Shown: positions 34,711-44,205 of the stretch, piece after piece | Layout of the letters: each line of letters opens with the position of its first letter | How positions within the stretch are numbered: the first letter of the stretch is position 1 | Assembly: GCA_018334165.1 (NCBI GenBank) | Contig: JAGXTB010000072.1 | Location: 1 to 64,000 of the forward strand | Direction: 5' to 3' | Origin: Sphingomonadales bacterium | Lineage (GTDB): Bacteria; Pseudomonadota; Alphaproteobacteria; Sphingomonadales; Sphingomonadaceae | DNA length: 64,000 bases | Notes under the pieces: generated by a model | What the model saw: only the letters and a program-made list of their open reading frames with translations | Told to the model about the DNA's origin: nothing | Databases searched by the model: none | Translations under genes and position numbers: made by a program

Positions 34711-35175
34711 ATGCCTCCCAGAACCGCTGCCGTCATCAAGGTCGTCGAAGTCAAGGACATCATCGTCGGCGACAAGCTGCTCGCCGACCTCGTCGGCTAC
34801 AAGGGCAACGTCCTCATCCATCGCGGCGTGACGATCTCCGCTCGCGAGGTGACGTGGCTGAAGAAGAAGCTCGCCGAGAACGCTCCCGTCCGCCCGAGCA
34901 TCAAGTACCGAACCAACGTCAAAGCCATCGGCGACATCCGCACGAAGGCCGGCGTGCTCCTCGTGGCCCGCGGAACCGTGGTTGAGGAGGCTGTGTTGGC
35001 TCCCCTGCTGAAGGAAGGATTCGCGGTCGTCGACCTCATGGAGTCCGGCTCGAAGATGTTCCACAAGTCGCAGCCGTGGACCGAGAAGTCGAACGTCTCG
35101 GAGTTCAACCCCGCCGTCCAGGTTGAGCGCATCGAGCTCGTCAACGACGACGCGAAGACCCCCGTCAAAGCGTAG
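34711..35175 (+). CDS. structural-cluster protein with two HD-GYP-N-terminal-like modules
   Basis: VVEVKDIIVGDKLLADLVGYKGNVLIHRGVTISAREVTWLKKKLAE and GDIRTKAGVLLVARGTVVEEAVLAPLLKEG. Confidence 0.5.
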   Translation: MPPRTAAVIKVVEVKDIIVGDKLLADLVGYKGNVLIHRGVTISAREVTWLKKKLAENAPVRPSIKYRTNVKAIGDIRTKAGVLLVARGTVVEEAVLAPLLKEGFAVVDLMESGSKMFHKSQPWTEKSNVSEFNPAVQVERIELVNDDAKTPVKA

Positions 35176-35178
35176 GGC

Positions 35179-35580
35179 ATGCGCGCGACGCGCTACATCG
35201 GCATCGCCCGGAAGGTTCACGTTAAGGACCTGCAGCCCGGCATGGCGCTCATCGACCCCATCGTGGGTTTGCGAGGCAAGGTCCTTGTCTGCGCCGGCGA
35301 GGTCCTATCCGTGAAGCACGTCGCCCAGCTTAAGAAGGTCATCGAGCGGCCCGGCGTCGGTTGCCTGCTGAACTACACCAGAGAGGTGTGGGCGCAGGCG
35401 ACCGACGCGTCCGGCGACGAGAAGCCGGCCTGCGAGACCAATCCTTACGAGGCTTTCAGCGTGCAGCGCGTGTGGAAGAAGGGCATGAGCGCGGCCGGCC
35501 CGCAGGCGGCGGCACAACCCTCGAGCGCGCGGAAGGTTTACCGTATGGTGGACGGCCAGATGACGGAGGTCGACGCGTGA
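35179..35580 (+). CDS. paralogue of the preceding gene
   Basis: RKVHVKDLQPGMALIDPIVGLRGKVLVCAGEVLSVKHVAQLKKVIERPG. Confidence 0.5.
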   Translation: MRATRYIGIARKVHVKDLQPGMALIDPIVGLRGKVLVCAGEVLSVKHVAQLKKVIERPGVGCLLNYTREVWAQATDASGDEKPACETNPYEAFSVQRVWKKGMSAAGPQAAAQPSSARKVYRMVDGQMTEVDA

Positions 35581-35939
35581 AGACGCCCAAGGTGAATGGA
35601 TTCCGACCGTCGTATATGCGTCGCGCCCTGCAGGACTACTCCACGGCCAGCCAGGAGGCCGAGCGCGTCACCGCAGCGAAGGCCTTCGTGGAGATGTGGA
35701 TCGCGGACGCGGTCGCCGGCGACGCCGCCCTGGGCCGCACCGGCGCCTGCTTTGTCGTCTCCCCGCAGGAGGCCGTGGACCAGGCCACGCGCAAAGCCCT
35801 GCTGGTCCGCGGCATCGTCTGCTACGCCGGCAGCGGCAACTACTTCCAAGCGGATCTGACCGGTGACACGCCGCGCGTGATCCAGCGCCGGCCGCTGGCC
35901 CAGCGCTTCGTCCAACTCGCCCCAGGAGGCAACGCCTAA
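35577..35939 (+). CDS. hypothetical protein
   Basis: GTG start coupled to the upstream stop. Confidence 0.55.
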   Translation: MKTPKVNGFRPSYMRRALQDYSTASQEAERVTAAKAFVEMWIADAVAGDAALGRTGACFVVSPQEAVDQATRKALLVRGIVCYAGSGNYFQADLTGDTPRVIQRRPLAQRFVQLAPGGNA

Positions 35940-35940
35940 A

Positions 35941-36696
35941 ATGCGCTATTTCGTCATCCCAGCACGCGCCGGCAGCAAAGCAATCCTCGACAAGAACCTG
36001 GTCGACCTAGGTGGCCATCCTCTCGTCGCCTGGACGATCCACGCCGCCAAGGAAGCTGCCAAGTCCTACGACGGCGCGCGCGTCTACGTCACGTCCGAGG
36101 ACCGCAAGATTCTCGACGTGGCCGAGTCCTACGGCGCGGTCCCGCACCTGCGCCCGCCCCACCTCGCCGACGACCAGGCGTCCATGGTTGGCGTCCTCCG
36201 CGACTTCTTCCGGATGCACGAAGACGCCCACGAGGTCGTCCTGCTCTACCCCACCTGCCCGTTCCGAATGGCCTCAACGATCAAGAACGCGATCGCGGCC
36301 TTCGAGTCCGGCCCGCTGCACGCCGAGCACGAAAGCCTGATGAGCGTGACCGCCTTCAACGGCCGGCCCTACGGCGGGGTCATGATCGTCAACGGAAAGC
36401 TCGAGTACGCGGAGTCGGCCGAGGCGTTCTACCGCAAGCAGGACACCCCAAAGCTCTACCACGCCAACGGGGCCATTTTCATCCTGCGCCGCGGCGTATT
36501 GGACAAGCTGAACACCCAGCTGTTCTGCAAGGAGACAGTGCCTTACGAGATATACGGCATTGAACCGCTGGACATCGACACCCCCTTCGACCTCGAAGTG
36601 GCCCGCGCTTGGGTCGCCTCTGGCCGCGCCAAGCTGGCCTTAAAGGACACCTTCACCGTGGCTGAAGGCATTGAAACGATGGGGCACGCTCCTTGA
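35941..36696 (+). CDS. acylneuraminate/nonulosonate cytidylyltransferase (NeuA/PseF/LegF-like)
   Basis: MRYFVIPARAGSKAILDKNLVDLGGHPLVAWTI; YVTSEDRKILDVAESYGA; LLYPTCPFR; YEIYGIEPLDIDTPFDLEVA. Confidence 0.85.
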   Translation: MRYFVIPARAGSKAILDKNLVDLGGHPLVAWTIHAAKEAAKSYDGARVYVTSEDRKILDVAESYGAVPHLRPPHLADDQASMVGVLRDFFRMHEDAHEVVLLYPTCPFRMASTIKNAIAAFESGPLHAEHESLMSVTAFNGRPYGGVMIVNGKLEYAESAEAFYRKQDTPKLYHANGAIFILRRGVLDKLNTQLFCKETVPYEIYGIEPLDIDTPFDLEVARAWVASGRAKLALKDTFTVAEGIETMGHAP

Positions 36697-38333
36697 CCAA
36701 TACAGGCCAACTTAATCACTTACCTCAAGTCGTTAAGTCGGCCATCAGTTCGAGCCTGCGCGGCCTCAGAGCGATGATTATAAACATGCCCCTGCGCGAG
36801 GACGCCCCTCCCAACTGCGCCCCGCTGGGGCCAGCCCTGCTCGCCGCACGACTCCTGCAGCACGAGGCCGACTGCTCCATTGTGGACCTCAACGCATACC
36901 GGGTAGGACCTTTTCAGCGACACTTGACAGGCGGCGAAGCCATGGGGCTGATCGTCCGGACGGCCCACAAGCACGGCTCGCCGCACCTGATCGGTATGGG
37001 CGGCATGGTCACGACGCTACGCTGGCAGCGCATGCTGGCGAAGGAACTGCGCCGGATATTTCCCGACGCCATGCTCGTCAGCGGCGCCGGCCTGGCGACC
37101 GAGTTCCGCGCCGGATTGTTCAACTGGATCCCTGAACTGGATGCCATTGTTCATAGCGAAGCAGACGACGTCATCCTGCAGGTAGGTCAAGATGCGCTTC
37201 TATCCCACAAGATCGGGCGAGGCTTGCTGAATCTGCTCGAGCCAAAAGTGTACGCAGGCGACCGCCCTGCCGACCTCGACGCGCTCCCGCTCCCGGCCTG
37301 GGACCTGCTCGCCGCCGACGTCGACGGCTTCCCGGTCCTCGAGACGTACATCAAGAACCAAATCTGGGGCCTCGAGGCGAACAACTCGAGCGCCACGCCG
37401 TTCAAGATGACGCGATCGCTCAACACCGTTTCTTCGCGCGGGTGCCCGTACGCCTGCAAGTTCTGCTTCCGCGGCGCGCAGGGGGAGCGTGAGTACGGCG
37501 TACGTACAGCCGCGAGCCTGACCCATGAGGCGATGTACCTGCACGAGCGCTACGGCATCGACTTCCTCGGCGTCTTGGACGACAACTGCTTGGTCCAAGC
37601 CAAGCGCCTCGAGGACATGGTGCCGACCCTCGGCCGCTTCTGCCGCGACAGCGGCATGCGCTGGGGCACGCACGGACGCCTGGATGAAGCCGCGGACCTG
37701 CGACCGAACGGCTCCGGCGGCTTCGTGCGAGCCGCGCGCCGGCGCACTCAGGCCCTCGCGGAGAGCGGGTGCGTCTACGTTGGATTCGGCGCTGAGAGCG
37801 CCAGCCCTGCGGTCCTCCTTGCCATGGGCAAGGGAGGCTTCATGCTGGCCAACGGGACCGAAAACGTCGGCGGCTACGACCTGCCCAAGACCATGCTCGA
37901 GGGCTACCGCAACACCGTTGAGGCCGGCCTGCACGGCAACTGCACCTGGATCATGGGCTACCCCGGCGAGGGCCTGCGCGAACTGCAGCACAGCGTCGCC
38001 TTCATCGCCTGGCAGAAGACGCTCCTGAACAACCCGGCCGCCGTCAACAGCCGCATGTTCACCGCGACCGCCTACCCCGGCACGGAGATGTTCAAGAACC
38101 AGAAGGTGCAGGCGCGCCTCGCGCGCGGCTTCGGCCTGTCCTTCGACGCCGCCGGCGAGCCGATCTGCGACAACGCCCTCCTCGCCTACTGCCTTGAGCT
38201 CGACGACGCCACAAAGGTCCTCAAGGACAAGAACGGCGACGACGTCTACTACGGTGACATGACCATGGCGCAGTTCGAGAAGTGCCGCAACCTGGTAGAC
38301 GCCGGCAAGACCGAGGAGATCCTGTCCCTATGA
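36693..38333 (+). CDS. B12-binding radical SAM protein
   Basis: SSRGCPYACKFCFRG (CX3CX2C); N-terminal B12-binding-like APLGPALLAARLLQHEADCSIVDLNAY; HSEADDVI. Confidence 0.9.
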   Translation: MTNTGQLNHLPQVVKSAISSSLRGLRAMIINMPLREDAPPNCAPLGPALLAARLLQHEADCSIVDLNAYRVGPFQRHLTGGEAMGLIVRTAHKHGSPHLIGMGGMVTTLRWQRMLAKELRRIFPDAMLVSGAGLATEFRAGLFNWIPELDAIVHSEADDVILQVGQDALLSHKIGRGLLNLLEPKVYAGDRPADLDALPLPAWDLLAADVDGFPVLETYIKNQIWGLEANNSSATPFKMTRSLNTVSSRGCPYACKFCFRGAQGEREYGVRTAASLTHEAMYLHERYGIDFLGVLDDNCLVQAKRLEDMVPTLGRFCRDSGMRWGTHGRLDEAADLRPNGSGGFVRAARRRTQALAESGCVYVGFGAESASPAVLLAMGKGGFMLANGTENVGGYDLPKTMLEGYRNTVEAGLHGNCTWIMGYPGEGLRELQHSVAFIAWQKTLLNNPAAVNSRMFTATAYPGTEMFKNQKVQARLARGFGLSFDAAGEPICDNALLAYCLELDDATKVLKDKNGDDVYYGDMTMAQFEKCRNLVDAGKTEEILSL

Positions 38334-38704
38334 GCAAACGCATCTCTGGCGTCATATTCGACGAGGCCAACGTGGGGTGCCGCGTCCATCGATCATATGC
38401 CGATACCTCCGGAACCGGTTTGCAGTTGTTGCAGGCCGGTGTGCCCGGCAAGTGCATCCGCATCCTGGCCGGCCTGCTGATGTCGTCGGGGGAGTGCGCG
38501 GTCTATTTTGCGTCAGGTGCTCAGGGATCAAAGAAAAGCGGCACATACCCGCTGATCGTCAACCAGGGCTTCAACCTCAACAAGGACGACGACGGCCACT
38601 TTCAAACCAACAAGGGCGAGGGCCTCTACATCAACCACGGCTCGTCGACAACGCTCGGCGTTACGTTTCGATTCATACTGACTGAAGTTGAGGACCCCAT
38701 ATGA
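38330..38704 (+). CDS. hypothetical, probably structural protein
   Basis: ORF in structural cluster. Confidence 0.5.
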   Translation: MSKRISGVIFDEANVGCRVHRSYADTSGTGLQLLQAGVPGKCIRILAGLLMSSGECAVYFASGAQGSKKSGTYPLIVNQGFNLNKDDDGHFQTNKGEGLYINHGSSTTLGVTFRFILTEVEDPI

Positions 38705-38952
38705 TCAAGAAAATAGTCGGACGACTGCTCGGAACGGACCGGCCGTCGCCGAACTACTACCACGAGTGCATGGTCCAGTCGGGCGCCGATAAGTTCGGAC
38801 GCTTTCCCTGGACCGTCCGCGTGTACGGACGCGTCGGCTCCGGGCCTGTTGAAGTTTTGGAAGGGTTCGAGGTATCGCACGAGAAGGCCAAGAAGGTGGC
38901 CTACGCAGCAGCCGTTAAGGTCGTGAAGGCCAAGGAGGCCGCATGGCGATAG
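38701..38952 (+). CDS. small hypothetical protein
   Basis: ORF. Confidence 0.5.
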   Translation: MIKKIVGRLLGTDRPSPNYYHECMVQSGADKFGRFPWTVRVYGRVGSGPVEVLEGFEVSHEKAKKVAYAAAVKVVKAKEAAWR

Positions 38953-39344
38953 GATACGCGACGACGCTGCGCAACGCACGGCTCGACCAGATCAAGACGG
39001 CGATCGACGCAGGGGCCGGGGCTGGCCTACTGCGCTTCTATGACGGGTCTCGACCGGCCACCGGCGGCGCCGCCACTACGCTGCTCGCCGAACTGACCAT
39101 GTCGGATCCGTCCGCTGGCGCGGCCTCTGGCGGTGTTCTAACTCTCAGCGCCATCACGGCAGACTCGAGCGCGAACGCGACCGGCACTGCGACGTGGGCG
39201 CGCATCGTAGACTCGACCGGGGCCTTCGTCCTCGACTGCTCCGTCGGCACGTCTGGCGCGGACATCAACCTTAACAGCGTGGCCATTCAGGTCGGCGCGC
39301 AGGTTAGCATCACGAGTGCTACGATCACTGAGGGGAATCCATAA
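38943..39344 (+). CDS. putative phage structural protein
   Basis: AIDAGAGAGLLRFYDGSRPATGGAATTLLAELTMSDPSAG pattern seen in phage structural proteins. Confidence 0.6.
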   Translation: MAIGYATTLRNARLDQIKTAIDAGAGAGLLRFYDGSRPATGGAATTLLAELTMSDPSAGAASGGVLTLSAITADSSANATGTATWARIVDSTGAFVLDCSVGTSGADINLNSVAIQVGAQVSITSATITEGNP

Positions 39345-40025
39345 ATGGCTGCTCCTATCGACGCAATAATCACACTGCCGGATGATTCTGGCAACACCGG
39401 AAAGAAAGTCAGAACGCAGACCGAGGTCGTCGGAGCCAACACTGTTCATACGCATTACTTCGTGATGCAGAGGGCGAAGAAGGTCATCACGACATATCGA
39501 CTCGCGCTCGTCCAGGCGACCGTTCTTGCGTCTGCGCAGAACGGAACGACGGCCGGAATGCTGTTCGGTCACATGGGCTCTGCTGTCAGCGGCAAGGCGA
39601 TGAGGATTCGAAGGATCGGCGTGTCCTCTCAGCACTCAACTGCTCTTGCCACGCCGACGGCACCGCGCCTCCTCATCCGACGATTCACATCATCCGGGGC
39701 GCTCAACACGTCGTTGATTTCCCCAAACACAAACGACTCAACGCAGACTGCTCCCGCTGCGCTGTTCTCGTTGGTGAACACTGGATGCACCGTAGTTCAT
39801 GTCGGAATAGGCTTTGCCCATGCAGCTCTCGCTGGTGCTATAACCGCCGTTGGTGCCTACGAGCCGTGCGATAAGGACATGATTGACCCAGCGGCAGAAG
39901 AAGACGCGTGGCCAGTATTCCGTCCTGGCGAGGGCTTCGTGATATACCAGGACGTAGCCGGGACTACCTCGGACACGCGCAAGTTCAATATCGAGATCAG
40001 TTGTGATGAGATCGACATCGCCTGA
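39345..40025 (+). CDS. putative phage structural protein
   Basis: MAAPIDAIITLPDDSGNTGKKVRTQTEVVGANTVHTHYFV. Confidence 0.55.
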   Translation: MAAPIDAIITLPDDSGNTGKKVRTQTEVVGANTVHTHYFVMQRAKKVITTYRLALVQATVLASAQNGTTAGMLFGHMGSAVSGKAMRIRRIGVSSQHSTALATPTAPRLLIRRFTSSGALNTSLISPNTNDSTQTAPAALFSLVNTGCTVVHVGIGFAHAALAGAITAVGAYEPCDKDMIDPAAEEDAWPVFRPGEGFVIYQDVAGTTSDTRKFNIEISCDEIDIA

Positions 40026-40028
40026 TGA

Positions 40029-40958
40029 ATGGCCTGGGAACTAAACGACGTCGCGCCGGTATCGATTGGGCAAGAGTTCTCAGCCCCTGCATCGCCGTGG
40101 ACGGAGCAGGGGTGGTTCCTCGGCTACTCCATGCCAACCGGAGGAGCCCCGCCAATTACCGGCACGTTGGCGGTGTCTCTGGCAGCCGACACGTCATCGG
40201 CGTCTGGCAAGGAAATATTTACCGGATCAGCGGCACCGACATTATCCCCAGACGTCATGGCCGGAGTCGGGAAAGAGGTCTTCTCTGGGAGCGCTTCGGC
40301 TACTTCAGCCGGCGACTCCTCGGCAGTGGTCGGCAAGTTGAATTTCACAGGCACGTCCGCGCAGACGGAAACAGCGGATGCAATGGCTGCTACCGGGACC
40401 GCTGGCTCGAGCTTCGACGGAACATTAGAGGTTACGAACGACGACGACGCACAAGCAGCGTCCGGGTTGCTGCTGTTCTCAGGGACCGCGTCGACGTCGT
40501 CTGCGAACGACGCGATGGCCGCCGCAGGAGTGATGAGCTTCTCCGGTTCTTCCGGTCCCACCTTGGGCGCGGACGTGTTGGAGGCGACAGCTCAACTAAA
40601 CTTTGCTGGGGCGGAATCGCCGGCGACAGCATCAGACATCTCGTCGGCCTCTGGCCTCTTGACGTTCTCAGGATCGGCGGCGGTCGCATGCGCTGGGGAC
40701 GCGCTGACGGCTTCGGGCTTGCAAAGATTTATCGGTGCATTCTCGACAACGAACGAGCCAGACGTTCTGTCGCTGTCCGCGGAGCTTGGGTTCCGAGGTC
40801 CGATGTCCGTGACGCTTTTGTCAGACACGCCGACGGCTGCAGGAAAGGAAGACTTCGTCGGCGTGATGTCCACGACGATGCAGAACGACAGCGGCTACAA
40901 GCAAGGCATGGTGATCCGCTACAACACCATCATGAACCCGGTGTCGCCTTCAGACTGA
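40029..40958 (+). CDS. tandem-repeat protein (about twelve 21-aa repeats), putative fibre/decoration
   Basis: Units such as SGTASTSSANDAMAAAGVMSF with Gly2 and Asp11 conserved in every unit and Phe closing each full unit. Confidence 0.75.
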   Translation: MAWELNDVAPVSIGQEFSAPASPWTEQGWFLGYSMPTGGAPPITGTLAVSLAADTSSASGKEIFTGSAAPTLSPDVMAGVGKEVFSGSASATSAGDSSAVVGKLNFTGTSAQTETADAMAATGTAGSSFDGTLEVTNDDDAQAASGLLLFSGTASTSSANDAMAAAGVMSFSGSSGPTLGADVLEATAQLNFAGAESPATASDISSASGLLTFSGSAAVACAGDALTASGLQRFIGAFSTTNEPDVLSLSAELGFRGPMSVTLLSDTPTAAGKEDFVGVMSTTMQNDSGYKQGMVIRYNTIMNPVSPSD

Positions 40959-40959
40959 T

Positions 40960-41181
40960 ATGAGAAAAAAGAGATTGACCTTCGAGCAGAAACGGGCGTT
41001 GTCGATTCAGCGTCAGGCGCGCATCGGCATCACCATCCTGGCGGTGTTGGTGGTCACGTTTATTTACACCGTTCTGTTCAGCGTGCCGCGAGAACAAGAA
41101 CCAATGCTATTATTTCCGCCAGGCACGAAAGTGAATCTTGGATTTGGAAAATATCAAACAGGAGGTCATGCTCGCCCATGA
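40960..41181 (+). CDS. small membrane protein
   Basis: IGITILAVLVVTFIYTVLFSV TM segment. Confidence 0.5.
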   Translation: MRKKRLTFEQKRALSIQRQARIGITILAVLVVTFIYTVLFSVPREQEPMLLFPPGTKVNLGFGKYQTGGHARP

Positions 41182-41861
41182 CTACAAAGAAGAAGTCGTC
41201 AAAGTCTGTCACCGCAACGCTCGAGCAGCCGAAGGCCGGCGTGCTGGCCAAAGAGCACGAGGAGCGAATCGACATCGAGCGCACCGACATTTATCCCGAG
41301 GATATGATCAAGCGCCACCGCGAGCGCTACTGCTGGTCAATCTCAGAAATCTCCAAGCGCTTCTGCCGCGCTGGACGCGTACTCGACGCAGCTTGTGGGA
41401 CAGGGTACGGATCAAGCCTGCTCCTCGGCATCTCGAACAAAGTCGTTGGACTTGACGGCGACCACGGAGCTCTTGACCACGCGCGCAAGCGCTTCGGCGG
41501 ATCGCTCCTGTCCTTCCGTTGGTCAGACCTGAACCATACTATCGCTGGTAACACCGAGGAGTTCGACGCGGCCGTGACCATCGAAACGATCGAGCACTTG
41601 CCCGAGGAAGGCGCTCAGTTCTTCCTCTCTGAGCTTCACCGAGTCATCGCCAAGAACGGCCTGCTCCTTATCTCCACGCCAGAATTTAACGCCGAGCGCG
41701 GCCTGACGTCCACGTTTCACCTGAAAGAGTACACGCCGAATGAGATGATCGCGCTCGTCACGGCGGCCGGATTTGTTGACGTGGTGCTCTCCGATGCAAC
41801 GAACATCTGGGTGAAAGACTTGCCCGGCTTCATCTTCCTCAGCGCACGGAAGCCAGGATGA
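41178..41861 (+). CDS. class I SAM-dependent methyltransferase
   Basis: GRVLDAACGTGYGSSLL; VTIETIEHLPEEGAQFFLSELHRVIAKNGLLLISTP. Confidence 0.9.
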   Translation: MTTKKKSSKSVTATLEQPKAGVLAKEHEERIDIERTDIYPEDMIKRHRERYCWSISEISKRFCRAGRVLDAACGTGYGSSLLLGISNKVVGLDGDHGALDHARKRFGGSLLSFRWSDLNHTIAGNTEEFDAAVTIETIEHLPEEGAQFFLSELHRVIAKNGLLLISTPEFNAERGLTSTFHLKEYTPNEMIALVTAAGFVDVVLSDATNIWVKDLPGFIFLSARKPG

Positions 41862-43003
41862 GCCGCATTCCACAAGCGGCGCCGGCCGCCATCGAGATAT
41901 TTGGCAAGAAGGTCGGCAACGAAGCTGTAACCTTTGCGCAGGCTTCGAACGCTGGCGCGCACCCGTGCCTGATCGTGGCCGAGTGCGGCATCAACCACGG
42001 CGGGGACACGGCCCGCGCCATGGACATGGTCCGCGCCGCGGCCGACGCCGGCGTGGACGTTGTGAAATTCCAGCGGCGCGACCTACAGGCGACCTACACG
42101 CCCGAGGCGTTCGCCGACCCCAACCGCGCGGCGCACGGCCTGGCCCACTACCTGCCCGTGCTGAAGCAGACGCAGTTGCCGGACAAGGACTATCCCAGGC
42201 TGAAGGCGCTGGCCGAGGCCTTGGGCCTGGGCTTCTTGGTCACTCCGTTCGACGAGCCGTCCGTCGACTTCCTCGAGGCGCTCTGCGTCGATGCCTACAA
42301 GGTGGCGTCGTGCGACTTCAACAACCCGTTCCTGCACGCGAAGATCGCGGCGACCGGAAAGCCGGTGATCGTGTCGACAGGCATGCAACACGAGATCGCG
42401 CTGTTCGAAGTGATCCCGACGCTGAAGGAGATGTTCCCCGGCCGGCTCGCGCTTATGCACACGGTGTCGAGCTACCCAACGGCCTTCCGCGACTGCCAGC
42501 TGCACAGCATCCTGCGCATGAAGATCAACCACGGCGTCCCCGTCGGCTGGTCCGGCCACGAGCGCGGTGTCGCCGTCAGCACCTCGGCGGCTGCGCTGGG
42601 CGCAGACATCATCGAGCGCCACTTCACGCTCGACCGGACCCTGCCCGGCCCCGACCAAGCGGCCTCGCTCGAGCCGGACGGCCTCAAGAAGCTCGTGGAG
42701 CGGATCCGCGCGACCGAGGACGCCTACGGGGACCCGTACTCCACGAAGGTGCCGACGCGCGGCGAGGCGCAGACGCAGGAGATCCTCGGCAAGAGCCTCT
42801 GCGCGCGGCGCGACATCAAGGCCGGTGAGCCCGTCACCATGGACATGCTCGAGGCGAGGTCCCCCGGCCGCGGCCTGTCGCCGTTCCTCGCCACCTACCT
42901 CGTCCGAACGCACGCAGTTATGGCGCGCGACGTCGCGGCCGGTGTACACTTAAGCGCGCAGGACATCGACAAGAAGGTGACGGTGGGGGCCGGCCCATGC
43001 TGA
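41858..43003 (+). CDS. N-acetylneuraminate/pseudaminate/legionaminate synthase (NeuB-like) with SAF domain
   Basis: IVAECGINHGGDTARAMDMVRAAADAGVDVVKFQ; FLVTPFDEPSVDFLEAL; KVASCDFNN; VGWSGHERGVAVSTSAAALGADIIERHFTLDRTLPGPDQAASLEP; SLCARRDIKAGEPVT. Confidence 0.95.
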   Translation: MSRIPQAAPAAIEIFGKKVGNEAVTFAQASNAGAHPCLIVAECGINHGGDTARAMDMVRAAADAGVDVVKFQRRDLQATYTPEAFADPNRAAHGLAHYLPVLKQTQLPDKDYPRLKALAEALGLGFLVTPFDEPSVDFLEALCVDAYKVASCDFNNPFLHAKIAATGKPVIVSTGMQHEIALFEVIPTLKEMFPGRLALMHTVSSYPTAFRDCQLHSILRMKINHGVPVGWSGHERGVAVSTSAAALGADIIERHFTLDRTLPGPDQAASLEPDGLKKLVERIRATEDAYGDPYSTKVPTRGEAQTQEILGKSLCARRDIKAGEPVTMDMLEARSPGRGLSPFLATYLVRTHAVMARDVAAGVHLSAQDIDKKVTVGAGPC

Positions 43004-43091
43004 CCGACCAAAACAATTTGTCCCGTTCCTCCGGACTGTGGGGGCGTGCCCACGGCGAGGAGGGGCGGGGCATTCGTTTTATGGTGACGCG

Positions 43092-43913
43092 ATGCTGAAC
43101 GTTCGCGGCATTAAGGCGCGCCCGCGTGACCTGCACGAGATGATGGCGCACAAGCCGTCGCTCGTCGAGATGCACTGCTCCGTAGACGACCTGCTCTGGA
43201 CGCCGCCGAGCACCTACGACGCGCCGCTCGCCGTCCACCTGCCTGAGTACGACAAAGGCGACCTGGTTGACGCAGCAAGCCTCAACGAAACCAAGCGACG
43301 CGCGGCGGAAGACCTCTACTGCATGGCTGTCCGCAAAGCCGTCCAGTGGGCTCCGCATTTCGCGAATTGCAAACCGAAAATTGTCTTCCACCCTGGCGGC
43401 ATGGACGTCGACGTGTTCACGCAGTCGCAGATAGACGACGCTCGCTCTCAGCTTGGCAGGACGATCGAGTCCATGGTCGCGGCTGCCGGCAACGAGGCCG
43501 ACATCCTCATCGAGAACGTGCCTCGCCACTGCTGGTTCTTTGGCGGTGACTGGATCGCCAACCTCGGCGTGGACGTAAAACAGATGGCCGAGATTTGCAC
43601 CACTCACAAGATCGGCATGACCCTCGACCTCTGCCACCTCTACCTCGCGTCGCAGGCGATGAAGTTCGACGTCTCCGAAGCTGTTTCACTGGTGAAAGAA
43701 CACGTTCGTCACATACACTATTCAGGAGCGAAGGGCATGGACGGTGAGGGCCTGGCGATCGACGACCCGGCCAACACCTTCGACCTTGGCTCTGAGCTCC
43801 AACGGCTGCGAGACATCGACGCCGTGGCGGTGCCAGAGATATGGTTCGGGCACGAGAACGGCGGTGCCGGCTTCGTGAAGGCGTGGGCGTCGGCGGAACA
43901 GGCACTCGGATAA
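43092..43913 (+). CDS. TIM-barrel sugar phosphate isomerase/epimerase-like protein
   Basis: IVFHPGGMDV; DILIENVPRHCWFFGG; GMTLDLCHLYLAS; VRHIHYSGAKGMDGEG. Confidence 0.75.
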   Translation: MLNVRGIKARPRDLHEMMAHKPSLVEMHCSVDDLLWTPPSTYDAPLAVHLPEYDKGDLVDAASLNETKRRAAEDLYCMAVRKAVQWAPHFANCKPKIVFHPGGMDVDVFTQSQIDDARSQLGRTIESMVAAAGNEADILIENVPRHCWFFGGDWIANLGVDVKQMAEICTTHKIGMTLDLCHLYLASQAMKFDVSEAVSLVKEHVRHIHYSGAKGMDGEGLAIDDPANTFDLGSELQRLRDIDAVAVPEIWFGHENGGAGFVKAWASAEQALG

Positions 43914-43917
43914 AACT

Positions 43918-44205
43918 ATGGCAGAGCTAACCCAGACGGAGCTCGAAGACAAGATCAGCGCGATCGACACCGCGATCGCTGCCGGCGTCACTGCACTGTC
44001 CAGCGCCACGGAGTCGGCGGCTTGGGTCGACTACACGATGGGCGACAAGTCCGTCAGTGCGTCACAGAAGCTGGCGCAACTCCAAGAACTCCGCAAGATG
44101 TACCAGGGCATGCTCGACGTCTACCCGAAGGAGATCACGCGCAACGCGAGCTATGACGTGGACCGCGACGGCACGGACAACTCGGACCTCGAGGGCGATC
44201 AGTGA
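43918..44205 (+). CDS. gpW-like head-tail joining protein
   Basis: Small helical protein, ...ATESAAWVDYTMGDKSVSASQKLAQLQELRKMYQGML; position. Confidence 0.55.
   Translation: MAELTQTELEDKISAIDTAIAAGVTALSSATESAAWVDYTMGDKSVSASQKLAQLQELRKMYQGMLDVYPKEITRNASYDVDRDGTDNSDLEGDQ

Noticed and set aside
33443-34711. 422-aa minus-strand ORF opposite the capsid gene
   Set aside because: Same GC-rich shadow effect; Val/Gly/Arg/Asp-rich with no domain.
36924-36945. TTGACA followed by CCATGG
   Set aside because: Inside the radical SAM gene, motif out of register with the six-promoter set (CCATGG too far from -35) and no good -10.
40025-40963. 312-aa alternate-frame ORF over the 21-aa repeat gene
   Set aside because: Open frame is explained by stop-poor repetitive composition; product is Arg/Gly-rich without repeats or motifs.
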